Origin: an uncultured Eubacterium sp.
GTDB lineage: Bacteria; Bacillota; Clostridia; Lachnospirales; Lachnospiraceae
Direction: 5' to 3'
Length of the DNA stretch: 64,000 bases
NCBI GenBank assembly: GCA_910584345.1
Contig: CAJTZX010000010.1
Span: forward strand, 1-64,000
Part shown: piece after piece, positions 35,822 to 44,480 of the stretch
Position numbering within the stretch: the stretch's first letter is position 1
Layout: each line of letters begins with the position of its first letter
Position numbers and translations under genes: made by a program
Notes under the pieces: model-generated
Told to the model about the DNA's origin: nothing
Database searches by the model: none
Seen by the model: the letters and a program-made list of their open reading frames with translations, nothing else

Positions 35822-36880
35822 ATGAAAACCATGAAAAAATGGATGGCTGCACTTACTATTTCCTGCTGTCTCATCCTGTTGTCCGGCTGTGGCAATGAAA
35901 ATGATCCAAATACCGTTACCGTATTAAACTACGGGAAGTATTTTGAGCCAACGCTTTTAGATCAATTTGAAAAAGAAACAGGCATTACTGTCAAATATGA
36001 AGAATACGAAAGTCCTGAAGAAATGTATGCGAAATACAAAGCAGGTTCTATCCACTATGACGTGGCGTGTACCTCAGATTATATTATTCAAAAACTGATT
36101 CAGGAAGATGAAACGATTCCTATTGATTTTGAAAAGATCCCGGAGTTTTCAAATATTGATGAAACATATCTGGCTTACTGCAGAAACTTTGACCCGGACA
36201 ACAGCCGCACGATCCCATATTTTTTTGGAACGGTTGGCATTTTATATAATAAAACCATGGTAGATCCCGCCGAAACAAATACATGGAACGTACTCTGGGA
36301 CAAAAAATATGCAGGTCAGATCATTATGGAAAACAGCGTACGTGATACTTATATGGTCGCTGAAAAACTGCTGGGTGCATCCTGCAATACGACAGACCGG
36401 AATATTTTAGACCGTTCGCTGGACTTGCTGCTGGAGCAAAAACCGCTCGTCTATTCTTATTTAAGCGATGAAACTGCTGACTGGATGGCTGCAGGCAACG
36501 CTGCTCTGGCAGAAGTCTATTCCGGTGAAGCTGCTTACGCAGAAAGCTTAAATGAAGATCTGGCCTTTACGGTTCCAAAAGAAGGTTCCAATATGTGGGT
36601 GGACGCTTGGTTTATTCCAAAAACATGCAGAAACAAAAAAAATGCAGAACTGTTTTTGAATTATTTATGCCGTTCAGATGTCGCAATGACAAACTTTGAT
36701 TATGTCTATTATGCAACACCTAACAAAGCTGTTTTTCAACAATTAGATCCTGAATTGCAGCAAGACGAAACCATCTTTCCAAGTAAAGAAACCTTAGACA
36801 ACTGTGAATTTTTTCAGCCTTTGGACGAAATTACTACCAATTACTATACAGAACTGTGGGAAGCGCTAAAAGCTTACTAG
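35822..36880 (+). CDS. potD: Spermidine/putrescine-binding lipoprotein
   Basis: 352 aa from ATG 35822 (AAGGAG upstream; a start six codons earlier overlaps potC and has no site). Lipobox LSGC, Cys23. The body follows the PotD/PotF pattern: VTVLNYGKYFEPTLL, VACTSDYIIQKLIQ, PYFFGTVGILYNKT and WFIPKTCRNKKNAELFLNYL. It captures polyamine outside the membrane for PotABC. Last gene of the operon. Whether putrescine or spermidine is preferred cannot be told. Confidence 0.93.
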   Translation: MKTMKKWMAALTISCCLILLSGCGNENDPNTVTVLNYGKYFEPTLLDQFEKETGITVKYEEYESPEEMYAKYKAGSIHYDVACTSDYIIQKLIQEDETIPIDFEKIPEFSNIDETYLAYCRNFDPDNSRTIPYFFGTVGILYNKTMVDPAETNTWNVLWDKKYAGQIIMENSVRDTYMVAEKLLGASCNTTDRNILDRSLDLLLEQKPLVYSYLSDETADWMAAGNAALAEVYSGEAAYAESLNEDLAFTVPKEGSNMWVDAWFIPKTCRNKKNAELFLNYLCRSDVAMTNFDYVYYATPNKAVFQQLDPELQQDETIFPSKETLDNCEFFQPLDEITTNYYTELWEALKAY

Positions 36881-37002
36881 AAAGGTATACTGATTTATCA
36901 AATTTTCCTAAATTTTCCCTTTTCAACTGCTGAAAAATATATTATAATACTTTTCAGGGCTCACTCGCCTTTATTTCATTTACCAAAGGAGTTTTCTGCT
37001 TT

Positions 37003-37518
37003 ATGAGCGTTTATTCATGGATTACAATAATAGCAGCTATTACACTTTTATTTGTCATCATCTTATTTTTCCGAAAGTTTTTGGCAGGAAAAGAAAACGG
37101 CCTAATTATATTTTCTGTCATCCTGCTTGGCATACTGGTTTCTGCCGCCCTCTATGTATTTACTTCCATGCAAGGAACGCAGATACTTGCCTCTGAACTG
37201 GCTGCAGAATACCAAATGAAAGAAGAAACGTTTCGCACAACAGATGAAAATACAGCGAATTATCTCCATGCCGCTTATGCCTTTTATGCAGAAAACGGCG
37301 TACAATATCAGCTGCGCGGCACACAGCTTTTAGAAGAGCCGGACGCAAAGCCTGCTTTTACAGGCATCTATACATGTGATGCAGTTGACGGTTATTCCTG
37401 GTGTTATTTAAAAAAAGGAACCGTCATCCGTTATACGCTCACTGCACTTTCTCATGACGGCAAGGAAGCTGTAAACTATGAAGCGGAATCCAAAAAATCG
37501 AAAACAGCTAAAAAATAA
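37003..37518 (+). CDS. Membrane protein of unknown function (171 aa)
   Basis: ATG 37003 with AAAGGAG upstream. Two membrane segments (about residues 5-24, ITIIAAITLLFVIILFF, and 33-53, GLIIFSVILLGILVSAALYV), then about 115 residues probably outside the membrane, rich in Tyr and Ala (NYLHAAYAFYAENGVQYQLR), with a Cys pair (YTCDAVDGYSWCY), and a Lys/Ser-rich tail. Family not recognised. It follows potD by 122 bp and ends in its own terminator. Confidence 0.7.
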   Translation: MSVYSWITIIAAITLLFVIILFFRKFLAGKENGLIIFSVILLGILVSAALYVFTSMQGTQILASELAAEYQMKEETFRTTDENTANYLHAAYAFYAENGVQYQLRGTQLLEEPDAKPAFTGIYTCDAVDGYSWCYLKKGTVIRYTLTALSHDGKEAVNYEAESKKSKTAKK

Positions 37519-37548
37519 GACGCACACGCTGCTATTTGATTTCATGTC

Positions 37549-37595
37549 AAAAAAGACGGATGGAAAAACGATCCTATTCCATCCGTCTCTTTTTA
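37549..37595. terminator. Bidirectional terminator between the 171-aa gene and nrdD
   Basis: GACGGATGGAA (37555-37565) pairs with TTCCATCCGTC (37577-37587), with an A-run before and a T-run after. Confidence 0.9.
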
Positions 37596-37625
37596 TCACT
37601 TCTTTTGATTACTTCTTTTTATCAT

Positions 37626-39788
37626 TTATAAATGAAGTACCCGATCCTTAATCTCCTGTGTCCGTCCCTGATTCCAAAATTGTGTCCCTATATAGCCGCA
37701 TGTCCGTCTGGCCACATTCATCTTATTCTGATCAGTGTTGCCGCAGCGCGGACACTTCCAGATCAACTTACCGTGACCATCATTAATAATATCGATTTCC
37801 CCATCAAATCCACACTCCTGACAGTAATCGCTCTTCGTATTGAGCTCTGCATACATAATATTATCATAAATATATCGCATCACAGACAGTACTGCTTCCA
37901 GATTCGTCTTCATATCCGGCACTTCTACATAACTGATTGCACCGCCTGGCGATAGCATCTGAAACTCAGCTTCAAATTTCAGCTTGGTAAACGCGTCAAT
38001 CTGCTCCATAACATGTACATGATAGCTGTTTGTAATATAATTTTTATCAGTCACCCCTGGAATTTTGTCAAATCGCTTCTGCAGACACTTCGCAAATTTA
38101 TATGTGGTAGACTCTAATGGCGTCCCATACACAGAAAAATCAATATTTTCCTCTGCCTTCCACTTTGCGCAGGCGTCGTTCATATGCTGCATCACCGCCA
38201 GCGCAAAAGGCTTTGCCTCTGCATCCGTATGAGACTTGCCTGTCATATATCTGGTACACTCATATAATCCCGCATATCCAAGCGATATCGTAGAATAACC
38301 CCCATATAATAAAGGATCGATGGTTTCCCCTTTTTTCAGCCTTGCCAGCGCCCCATGCTGCCACAAGATCGGCGCCACATCGGAAGGCGTTCCTTTCAAA
38401 CGGTTGTGGCGGCACATCAGCGCCCGCTTGCACAGTGCCAGACGCTCATCAAAAATCTTCCAAAACTGATCCATATCGCCGCCAGACGAGCAGGCAATAT
38501 CTACCAGGTTCAATGTTACAACACCTTGATTAAATCTTCCGTAAAATTTAAACTTATCATTCTTATCTTTGTATACTGTTAAGAAAGAACGGCAGCCCAT
38601 GCATGTATAGCAATTTCCCTGTTTCAGCTTTTTCATCATCTTTTCTGAAATATAATCCGGCACCATACGCTTTGCCGTACATTGCGCAGCAATTTTAGTC
38701 AGATAATAGTATTTGCTGTCTTCATGTACATTATCCTCTTCCAGTACGTAAATAAGCTTCGGAAACGCCGGCGTAATATAGATTCCCTGCTCATTCATTA
38801 CACCTTTGATACGCTGACGCAGCATCTCTTCGATACAAATGGCAAGATCATCTCTTGTCTGCCCTTCTTCTACTTCATTCAAATACATAAACACCGTTAC
38901 AAAAGGCGCCTGTCCATTTGTCGTCATTAAAGAAATGACTTGGTACTGAATCATCTGCACCCCTTGTTTAATCTCATCTCGAACTCGTTTCTCTGCAATC
39001 TCATTAATCTTGATCTCGTCCAGTTCCAAATCTTCCGCTTCAAATTCTTCACGCACTCTTCTGCGAAATTTTTCCCGGCTGACCTGGACAAACGGCGCTA
39101 AATGCGACAGCGTGATACTCTGTCCGCCATACTGTGCACTTGCAATCTGCGCGATACTCTGTGTTGCAATATTGCAGGCAGTTGCAAAGCTCTTTGGCGG
39201 CTCAATCATCGTCTCACTGATTACAGTCCCGTTTTGAAGCATATCTTCCAAATTTACGAGACAGCAATTGTGCATATGCTGGGCAAAATAATCTGCATCA
39301 TGAAAATGAATGATCCCTTCTTCATGCGCTTCTACAATATCCTCCGGAAGCAAAAACCGTTTCGTAATATCTTTGCTGACCTCGCCTGCCATATAATCTC
39401 TTTGCACACTGTTGACCGTCGGATTTTTGTTAGAATTTTCCTGTTTGACTTCCTCGTTGTTGCATTCAATCAAACTTAAAATCTGCTCATCCGTAGAATT
39501 GGATTTGCGGACTAATGCACGCTTATAGCGGTATGTAATATAATTTCTGGCAACATCAAACGCACGCTGGTTCATAATCTCATTTTCTACAAGATCCTGA
39601 ATTTCCTCCACATTCAGTGCACGTCCCATCCGTTCACAAATTTTCCTCACATTTTCTGAGATCAAGGTGACCTGCAGCTCATTCAACCGCGCACTCTCCG
39701 CTACACTCAGATTCGCTCTGCTCACTGCCTGGCTGATTTTATCGATGTCAAATGTCATCTCCGAACCACTTCGTTTAATAATCTTCAT
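37626..39788 (-). CDS. nrdD: Anaerobic ribonucleoside-triphosphate reductase
   Basis: 720 aa. Class III reductase making dNTPs by glycyl-radical chemistry in the absence of oxygen. N-terminal ATP-cone (IIKRSGSEMTFDIDKISQAV), ten-stranded barrel with the NCYTCMGCRSFL region, a zinc site YCQECGFDG...WKCPRCGN, and the C-terminal radical loop RRTCGYIGTQFW, where Gly of CGY carries the radical. The activase gene nrdG, which often follows, is not present; a convergent gene is found instead, so the activase must be elsewhere. Promoter and NrdR-like boxes lie upstream. Confidence 0.97.
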   Translation of the reverse strand: MKIIKRSGSEMTFDIDKISQAVSRANLSVAESARLNELQVTLISENVRKICERMGRALNVEEIQDLVENEIMNQRAFDVARNYITYRYKRALVRKSNSTDEQILSLIECNNEEVKQENSNKNPTVNSVQRDYMAGEVSKDITKRFLLPEDIVEAHEEGIIHFHDADYFAQHMHNCCLVNLEDMLQNGTVISETMIEPPKSFATACNIATQSIAQIASAQYGGQSITLSHLAPFVQVSREKFRRRVREEFEAEDLELDEIKINEIAEKRVRDEIKQGVQMIQYQVISLMTTNGQAPFVTVFMYLNEVEEGQTRDDLAICIEEMLRQRIKGVMNEQGIYITPAFPKLIYVLEEDNVHEDSKYYYLTKIAAQCTAKRMVPDYISEKMMKKLKQGNCYTCMGCRSFLTVYKDKNDKFKFYGRFNQGVVTLNLVDIACSSGGDMDQFWKIFDERLALCKRALMCRHNRLKGTPSDVAPILWQHGALARLKKGETIDPLLYGGYSTISLGYAGLYECTRYMTGKSHTDAEAKPFALAVMQHMNDACAKWKAEENIDFSVYGTPLESTTYKFAKCLQKRFDKIPGVTDKNYITNSYHVHVMEQIDAFTKLKFEAEFQMLSPGGAISYVEVPDMKTNLEAVLSVMRYIYDNIMYAELNTKSDYCQECGFDGEIDIINDGHGKLIWKCPRCGNTDQNKMNVARRTCGYIGTQFWNQGRTQEIKDRVLHL

Positions 39789-39826
39789 TTTACTCTGCTC
39801 CTTTTTCTCACATGCTTATGAATGAT

Positions 39827-39855
39827 ATTGTATCCGAACAAGGGTTCATTGTCAA
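39827..39855 (-). promoter_or_regulatory. Promoter of nrdD
   Basis: Minus strand: TTGACA (39855-39850), 17-bp spacer, TACAAT (39832-39827). Confidence 0.8.
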
Positions 39856-39861
39856 TGCCCT

Positions 39862-39877
39862 ATACTATATCTATGTA
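39862..39877 (-). promoter_or_regulatory. Weak second NrdR-like box
   Basis: ATACTATATCTATGTA keeps the A/T core of an NrdR box but matches the consensus at only about 10 of 16 positions. Its centre is 42 bp (four helical turns) from the strong box. Confidence 0.4.
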
Positions 39878-39903
39878 TTTTTCATAAAATCATACAAAAT
39901 ATT

Positions 39904-39919
39904 CCACAAGATATTGTGT
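39904..39919 (-). promoter_or_regulatory. NrdR box upstream of nrdD
   Basis: CCACAAGATATTGTGT matches the NrdR consensus ACACWATATATWGTGT at 14 of 16 positions. It contains the palindrome CACAAGATATTGTG (one mismatched pair). It lies upstream of the -35 element. NrdR represses ribonucleotide reductase genes when dATP/ATP levels are high. Confidence 0.65.
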
Positions 39920-39982
39920 ATTTGCAAAAAAGATGAACCCAAACCTGCGGATTCATCCTATTGTAACGAACTGTTTCAAAAA

Positions 39983-40570
39983 CTATAAAACTCCCTTTGT
40001 AGAAAGTACGTCTGTAATACGTTTATCTACACTGACTGCCATATCCAACGCCTTCCCAAAAGCTTTAAACATCGCTTCCATCATATGATGGTCATTTTCC
40101 CCATACAGCACTTTGATATGAAGATTCATACCCGCCGCATAGCTGACCGCATAAAAAAACTCTTTTGTCATCTGCGTATCCATTTCTCCGCATCGATCAC
40201 CTATAAACTGTGCGTCGTACACAAAATACGGCCTGCCTGATAAATCCAGCGCACATAATACGAGCGCTTCATCCATCGGCAAAATAAAATACCCATAACG
40301 GCGTATCCCCTTTTTATCTCCAACTGCTTCTTTGATCGCATTGCCTAAGACAATTCCGGTATCTTCAATACTATGATGGCAATCTACTTGTATATCCCCT
40401 TTGCAGACCACCTTAAGATCAAACAGCCCATGTCTTGCAAATCCATCCAGCATATGGTCAAAAAATTTGATTCCGGTATCCAGGCTGCTTTTCCCGGTCC
40501 CATCTAGCTCCAGCTGAACAGCAATCTGCGTTTCTTTCGTATCACGTTTTACCTGTGCGCTCCTACTCAC
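39983..40570 (-). CDS. hisB: Imidazoleglycerol-phosphate dehydratase
   Basis: 195 aa, the monofunctional dehydratase (step 6 of histidine synthesis). Mn-binding His clusters are visible: FDHMLDGFARHG, DCHHSIEDTGIVLG and ENDHHMMEAMFKAFG. The start is GTG at 40570, which overlaps the stop of the upstream 52-codon gene (GTGA), implying translational coupling. No other his genes are in the window. Confidence 0.95.
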   Translation of the reverse strand: MSRSAQVKRDTKETQIAVQLELDGTGKSSLDTGIKFFDHMLDGFARHGLFDLKVVCKGDIQVDCHHSIEDTGIVLGNAIKEAVGDKKGIRRYGYFILPMDEALVLCALDLSGRPYFVYDAQFIGDRCGEMDTQMTKEFFYAVSYAAGMNLHIKVLYGENDHHMMEAMFKAFGKALDMAVSVDKRITDVLSTKGVL

Positions 40571-40725
40571 TGGTTCATGCCCTCACTTTTCTTTTTTTCA
40601 TGGTCCTGATCCCATTTCGAAATCAGTCTGGTGCGTACCCACTTTGGATCGTTGCTATAATGGCGCTGTACATAGCTGCAATACTCCCTACGGGTCATTT
40701 CATGAATATTCTTCTGTTTTAGCAT
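40567..40725 (-). CDS. Small basic protein translationally coupled to hisB (52 aa)
   Basis: ATG 40725 has AAGGAG with 6-nt spacing. The product starts MLKQKNIHEMTRREYCSYVQ and contains NDPKWVRTRLISKWDQD. It is basic, Tyr/Trp-containing, helical and without a membrane segment. The TGA stop overlaps the hisB GTG start by 3 bases. No named family. The good ribosome site and the coupling argue that it is a real gene, possibly a regulator or simply a translational leader for hisB. Confidence 0.65.
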   Translation of the reverse strand: MLKQKNIHEMTRREYCSYVQRHYSNDPKWVRTRLISKWDQDHEKKKSEGMNQ

Positions 40726-40828
40726 TCCATTCTCCTTTGCCTATGTATTGTCGTTCATCGTGTTTCTATATTTTAATCGTAATGGACAATTCTTTCAAGT
40801 GTTTTTTCTAATAATCACAAACAAAAAG

Positions 40829-40858
40829 AGCCCAGAACCTTATCTCCGCACTCTTTAC
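40829..40858 (-). terminator. Weak terminator-like hairpin after the LytTR gene
   Basis: Minus strand: AAGAG and CTCTT arms with a partly paired interior, followed by TTTTTG. Modest stability. Confidence 0.4.
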
Positions 40859-40961
40859 ATGACCATCTGCGCTTCTTATCCCTGATTATGCCATGATCTA
40901 TCATCTTACACTGTATATTTTCAAACCGTTTTCTTTGCATCCTATCATGACCAACTCTCAT

Positions 40962-41693
40962 TTACCCCCCCCCACAATAATAACAAAAATATCGTTCCCG
41001 AAGCGGCTGATACGCGCCTCTTGGCAAAAAAATACTTTTCCCATTGTCCAGACAGAGCTCATGAGCATTCAAACTGTCAATATGTGACAGGTTTACAATA
41101 TAAGAAGCTCCGACTTTCACAAATTCCTCATACTGCTCTAACATTTTATACAACTCGGCAATTGTCATACGCAATATAGCCTGTGTGCCATCCATCAGAT
41201 ACAAGCACTGACGCTTGCCCTGGGCTTCACAAGATAATATTTGTTCTATTGCCACTCTGCGAATTCTGCCATCAATCCGCAGCAGCAAATATCTCTTCTG
41301 CCTTTCTTCTATCTCACTCAAAAATTTATCTAATGCTGAAAACAGCTGCCTTTGGGTCACTGGTTTTACCAAATACTGCGAGGCATCTACACCAAACGCC
41401 TCCAATGCATGGTCGACAGATGATGTTAAAAAAATAATCCTTCCCTCGCTGCCCATATCCCGTAGTTCCTGTGCCGCAAGCATTCCTGTTTTCTTTGGCA
41501 TATAGATATCCAGCAGCAGCAAATCCGGCGTGTAATCTTTTTCTCTTACCATCTGCAGCAATTCCTGTGCATTTTCAAACCTTTCAATCGAAAATACACA
41601 TCCTGGATGCTCCTTTTGGTAAGCTGTCAGCATATTCTCTGTTTTATCCAGTTCCTTTTTCTCATCATCACAAAGCGCTATCAAGTACATCAT
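40962..41693 (-). CDS. LytTR-type response regulator, orphan
   Basis: 243 aa. Receiver domain (about 1-120) with acidic pocket ALCDDE, phospho-acceptor in LLLLDIYMPKK, conserved Thr/Ser FLTSS and Lys in YLVKP. The LytTR DNA-binding domain (about 135-237) has LLLRIDGRIRRVAIEQILSC, FVKVGASYIVNLSHI and IFLPRGAYQPLRERYF. AgrA/VirR-like regulators control virulence or bacteriocin genes with a HPK10 kinase. No kinase is adjacent. A run of nine G residues (rc of 40965-40973) encodes the last three Gly, right before the stop, so slippage would alter the C-terminus. Confidence 0.9.
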   Translation of the reverse strand: MMYLIALCDDEKKELDKTENMLTAYQKEHPGCVFSIERFENAQELLQMVREKDYTPDLLLLDIYMPKKTGMLAAQELRDMGSEGRIIFLTSSVDHALEAFGVDASQYLVKPVTQRQLFSALDKFLSEIEERQKRYLLLRIDGRIRRVAIEQILSCEAQGKRQCLYLMDGTQAILRMTIAELYKMLEQYEEFVKVGASYIVNLSHIDSLNAHELCLDNGKSIFLPRGAYQPLRERYFCYYCGGG

Positions 41694-41804
41694 TGTTGTC
41701 TCTTTCGTGTTTTGTTTTCCGTTTTCTTATTTTTTCATTATAGCAGTTTTAGCATTAAAATCAATAGCAGAAAACAAAATTTAACGCTCCTTTTCACAGC
41801 GCAA

Positions 41805-41860
41805 AACAGTTTAGACAGCAAAGCAGAACTTTTATGCTGCCCCTTCCTGTCTAAACTGTT
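41805..41860. repeat. 14-bp perfect inverted repeat containing the dispersed core
   Basis: AACAGTTTAGACAG (41805-41818) and CTGTCTAAACTGTT (41847-41860) with a 28-nt loop, located between the LytTR gene and the PspC gene. It belongs to the GTAACAGTT family and may double as a terminator for the PspC operon. Confidence 0.7.
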
Positions 41861-41884
41861 ACAATAAGCGTTGAAACTTCCGAT

Positions 41885-42073
41885 TTAATATTCCGGTGGC
41901 ATAATAATCGCAGCTACAATGTAAGCCAAAATACCACTGCCGCCAGCCAGGCAGAATAATACCCATACAAGCCGGATTACCGTTGCATCAATATTAAAAT
42001 ACTGTGCAATACCACCGCATACGCCACAAATAATCCGGTTCTGATTTGATTTTACAAGTTTTTTCGTTTCCAT
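41885..42073 (-). CDS. PspC-domain membrane protein
   Basis: 62 aa, essentially one PspC domain: NRIICGVCGGIAQYFNIDAT followed by a membrane stretch (VLFCLAGGSGILAYIVAAIIM) and PPEY. Such proteins take part in envelope-stress sensing. Last gene of the PadR-DUF1700-DUF4097-PspC run, 21 bp after the preceding gene. Confidence 0.9.
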   Translation of the reverse strand: METKKLVKSNQNRIICGVCGGIAQYFNIDATVIRLVWVLFCLAGGSGILAYIVAAIIMPPEY

Positions 42074-42094
42074 GATTTCTTCCTCCGTTTATAC

Positions 42095-43099
42095 TTAAAA
42101 ATTGTCAATAGAAATAGTACCCATACCGCAGTTCAATTCAAATTCTGCCGATGCACCATTTTCTATCCGTTTTTCTCTTGACAGTCCGGTGTAACTATTA
42201 TCTCCAATCTCAATGCTGCCTACTCCACAGCTCAGCATATAATTTGCGCTGTCGACTCCTTTGGCAAGGTCCAGATCAACTGTACCCATGCCACAGTCAA
42301 TCTTGGCATATTCCGTAATGTCTGCTTCGATATCCATTGTCCCGACGCCGCAGTCCAAATAAACCATTTTAAAAACGCTGTCTTCAATATCAATCTCACC
42401 TGCGCCAACAGCCACAGAAAATATTTGCGCTTCCATGCTCTCTAACGAAATCAATCCGGCATCTGTATTTACAGTAAGCTGATCTGCCGAAAATCCACAA
42501 TCTGCATCCACTTCTCCGGCTTTGATCTCAATCTCAGCATTTTCAAATTTAAAATTACCTGGAATTTCCAAATAGACCGTTACGTCTTTTCTGCTCTTCT
42601 TTCCCTGTCTGGTATCCTGAATCGTTATTTCACCTGCGTCACATACTGCCATAATCTCATCCGACGAATCGGACTCAGACAAATAGGATACCTGAATGCG
42701 GCTGTCCTCCGATTCTTCGATCAATAAATTACCATACTGCAGATTGACGGACAAATTTTGAACAGCAGAAGAATCTATGGTCAAAAGGCCCATGGCATCA
42801 CCTTCATATAGAGCATAGGATGGATCCTCCTGCGAAGAGTCAGAATCATCTAAAGCTTCTACTGCTGCCAACTCCTTCGTATCATCTGATTCTTCTCCCA
42901 CTGCTATCCCCTTCGTATCTACTTTCTCTTTGGCAATGGATGCGATCTCATGCACCCTGTCTTTTGCCCTTCCAAATATATCATCATTTTCCCATGCCAG
43001 ATGACCGCCGCTCAGCGCAAAGCTTAAAATCAACGCCGCGCAGCCAATACCGACACAGCCTGCTGTAATATACAGAATCATTCGAATCAATCTGTTCAT
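42095..43099 (-). CDS. DUF4097-family beta-strand repeat membrane protein
   Basis: 334 aa from ATG 43099, with GGAAGGAG upstream and a 4-bp overlap with the DUF1700 gene. One N-terminal membrane anchor (ILYITAGCVGIGCAALILSF), an acidic low-complexity stretch (about 50-90), then a repetitive right-handed beta-sheet domain (about 115-334) with repeated DCGVGTMDIE and NCGMGTISIDNF patterns, characteristic of DUF4097/DUF4098. It probably faces outward and works with the HAAS/DUF1700 and PadR partners; biochemical activity unknown. Confidence 0.85.
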   Translation of the reverse strand: MNRLIRMILYITAGCVGIGCAALILSFALSGGHLAWENDDIFGRAKDRVHEIASIAKEKVDTKGIAVGEESDDTKELAAVEALDDSDSSQEDPSYALYEGDAMGLLTIDSSAVQNLSVNLQYGNLLIEESEDSRIQVSYLSESDSSDEIMAVCDAGEITIQDTRQGKKSRKDVTVYLEIPGNFKFENAEIEIKAGEVDADCGFSADQLTVNTDAGLISLESMEAQIFSVAVGAGEIDIEDSVFKMVYLDCGVGTMDIEADITEYAKIDCGMGTVDLDLAKGVDSANYMLSCGVGSIEIGDNSYTGLSREKRIENGASAEFELNCGMGTISIDNF

Positions 43100-43926
43100 G
43101 CCGCACTCCTTCCCCACTGCAAAACTCTTTGAAACAGATGTACAATCTGGCGAAATATCCACGGCAGAAATCTGCCACAGACAAGCATCACAAGAATCAT
43201 GCTAAGTCCGCTTCCTGCAATCAAAAGCATACCAATTCCAAGTATAAACAGCCCTTTCACGAAAGACAATGAGCACAATTTAACGATAGCTACAACCGTG
43301 CAGGCAATACCTCCAATCACCCCACCAATCGAACAAACGCCAAGCGCCACAATAATTGCAAACAAAATGCCTACAATCCCAAGCGCTCCTGACAATACCG
43401 TTCCCCAGACCGGGGATGTAAACACTGCCAATATAATAAATAAAATCAGCTTCGTGCGTCTGTCTGCCCTAGTGTCATTCTGACCCGATCTTCTTTCGTA
43501 TTGGTCATATCTCCTATAATCTGTCCCTCCCTGGGATTGATATTGGTCAGTACCATCTGACTGTGTATGCTTGTCAGAAGATGATGTCTGCTCTTCATTT
43601 TTGCGAAAATCACTGCCGGAAAAAATACTCTTATAACCGCGTCCAGACTGGTTTTTGCCATATCCATACTTTCCAGACGTCTGTCCCTCCCGTACCTGTG
43701 GGGGATTTTTTAATGCACCTGTCATATCTCCGGTACTGTTCAATGCCTCTTTGATGCTGTCTGCAATGATTTTCGGAGATTCCAGTTCTTCCAAAACAAT
43801 CGCTTCATTTTCCACTCCGGCATCGTCAAAATAGCTCCGGTAATAATCCATCGCCTCATCCCGTTCCTCTTTGGGAATCTCATATAACAGGCGTTCTAAC
43901 TGTTCCAAAAATAACTCTTTGTTCAT
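43096..43926 (-). CDS. DUF1700 (HAAS-type) membrane protein
   Basis: 276 aa. The N-terminal HAAS/DUF1700 domain (NKELFLEQLERLLYEIPKEE, then DYYRSYFDDAG) is followed by a Gln/Ser/Asp-rich linker (about 95-160) and four hydrophobic segments at the C-terminus. In similar loci it partners a PadR regulator, apparently as part of a membrane-state switch. It overlaps the padR-like gene by 4 bp. Confidence 0.85.
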   Translation of the reverse strand: MNKELFLEQLERLLYEIPKEERDEAMDYYRSYFDDAGVENEAIVLEELESPKIIADSIKEALNSTGDMTGALKNPPQVREGQTSGKYGYGKNQSGRGYKSIFSGSDFRKNEEQTSSSDKHTQSDGTDQYQSQGGTDYRRYDQYERRSGQNDTRADRRTKLILFIILAVFTSPVWGTVLSGALGIVGILFAIIVALGVCSIGGVIGGIACTVVAIVKLCSLSFVKGLFILGIGMLLIAGSGLSMILVMLVCGRFLPWIFRQIVHLFQRVLQWGRSAA

Positions 43927-44246
43927 GTTAACTCCTCTCCCGAAAACAATGCACTAATTTTTCTTGAATAACTCTTCCACTCATCACTATACAGACGAAG
44001 CTGTGCTTCACCTGCCGGTGTCAGCTTATAATATCTGCGGTTTCTGCCGCCGCATTCCCGGTCATATACCTGCAGGCAATCATCTTTCTGCAGACGGCGC
44101 AGCACCGGATAAAGCGTAGATTCTGACACTTCGATCGTTTTGCGCACATCCTGCGTGATCTTGTATCCATAAGTACCTTCTTCGTCTTTGGACACAACTG
44201 CCAGTACGATTGCATCTAAAAGTGCAGCGCCTGTATTAAAAACCAT
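43923..44246 (-). CDS. PadR-family transcriptional regulator
   Basis: 107 aa. Winged helix with GTYGYKITQDVRKTIEVSES, TLYPVLRRLQKDDCL and RRYYKLTPAGEAQL, all typical of PadR. First gene of the envelope module and probably its autoregulator. AAGGAGTG precedes ATG 44246. Confidence 0.92.
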   Translation of the reverse strand: MVFNTGAALLDAIVLAVVSKDEEGTYGYKITQDVRKTIEVSESTLYPVLRRLQKDDCLQVYDRECGGRNRRYYKLTPAGEAQLRLYSDEWKSYSRKISALFSGEELT

Positions 44247-44303
44247 GCCATCACTCCTTGTATCAATATATTATTTGATGTTTGATATTAGTTGTTGTTT
44301 AAT

Positions 44304-44332
44304 ACTATACGTTATATAATATCATTTGTCAA
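44304..44332 (-). promoter_or_regulatory. Promoter of the PadR-DUF1700-DUF4097-PspC operon
   Basis: Minus strand: TTGACA (44332-44327), 17-bp spacer, TATAGT (44309-44304). Direct and inverted TTTGATATTA-like sequences (44275-44305) lie just downstream and are candidate PadR operators. Confidence 0.7.
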
Positions 44333-44480
44333 GTGGTATTTTCCACATACACATCAAAAAATGACTGTAATAAATCTCTAGAATGATATGTATAGTTATT
44401 TTCTTTTTGTGTTATAAATATAGTACGTACTAAACATGTTTCCGGCCGGAAAACAAATCATATTTAAAGGAGGAACTACG

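Noticed and set aside
43096..43162. Longer start for the DUF4097 protein at 43162
   Set aside because: It would overlap the DUF1700 gene by 67 bp and add residues before the membrane anchor; ATG 43099 has GGAAGGAG and a typical 4-bp overlap.
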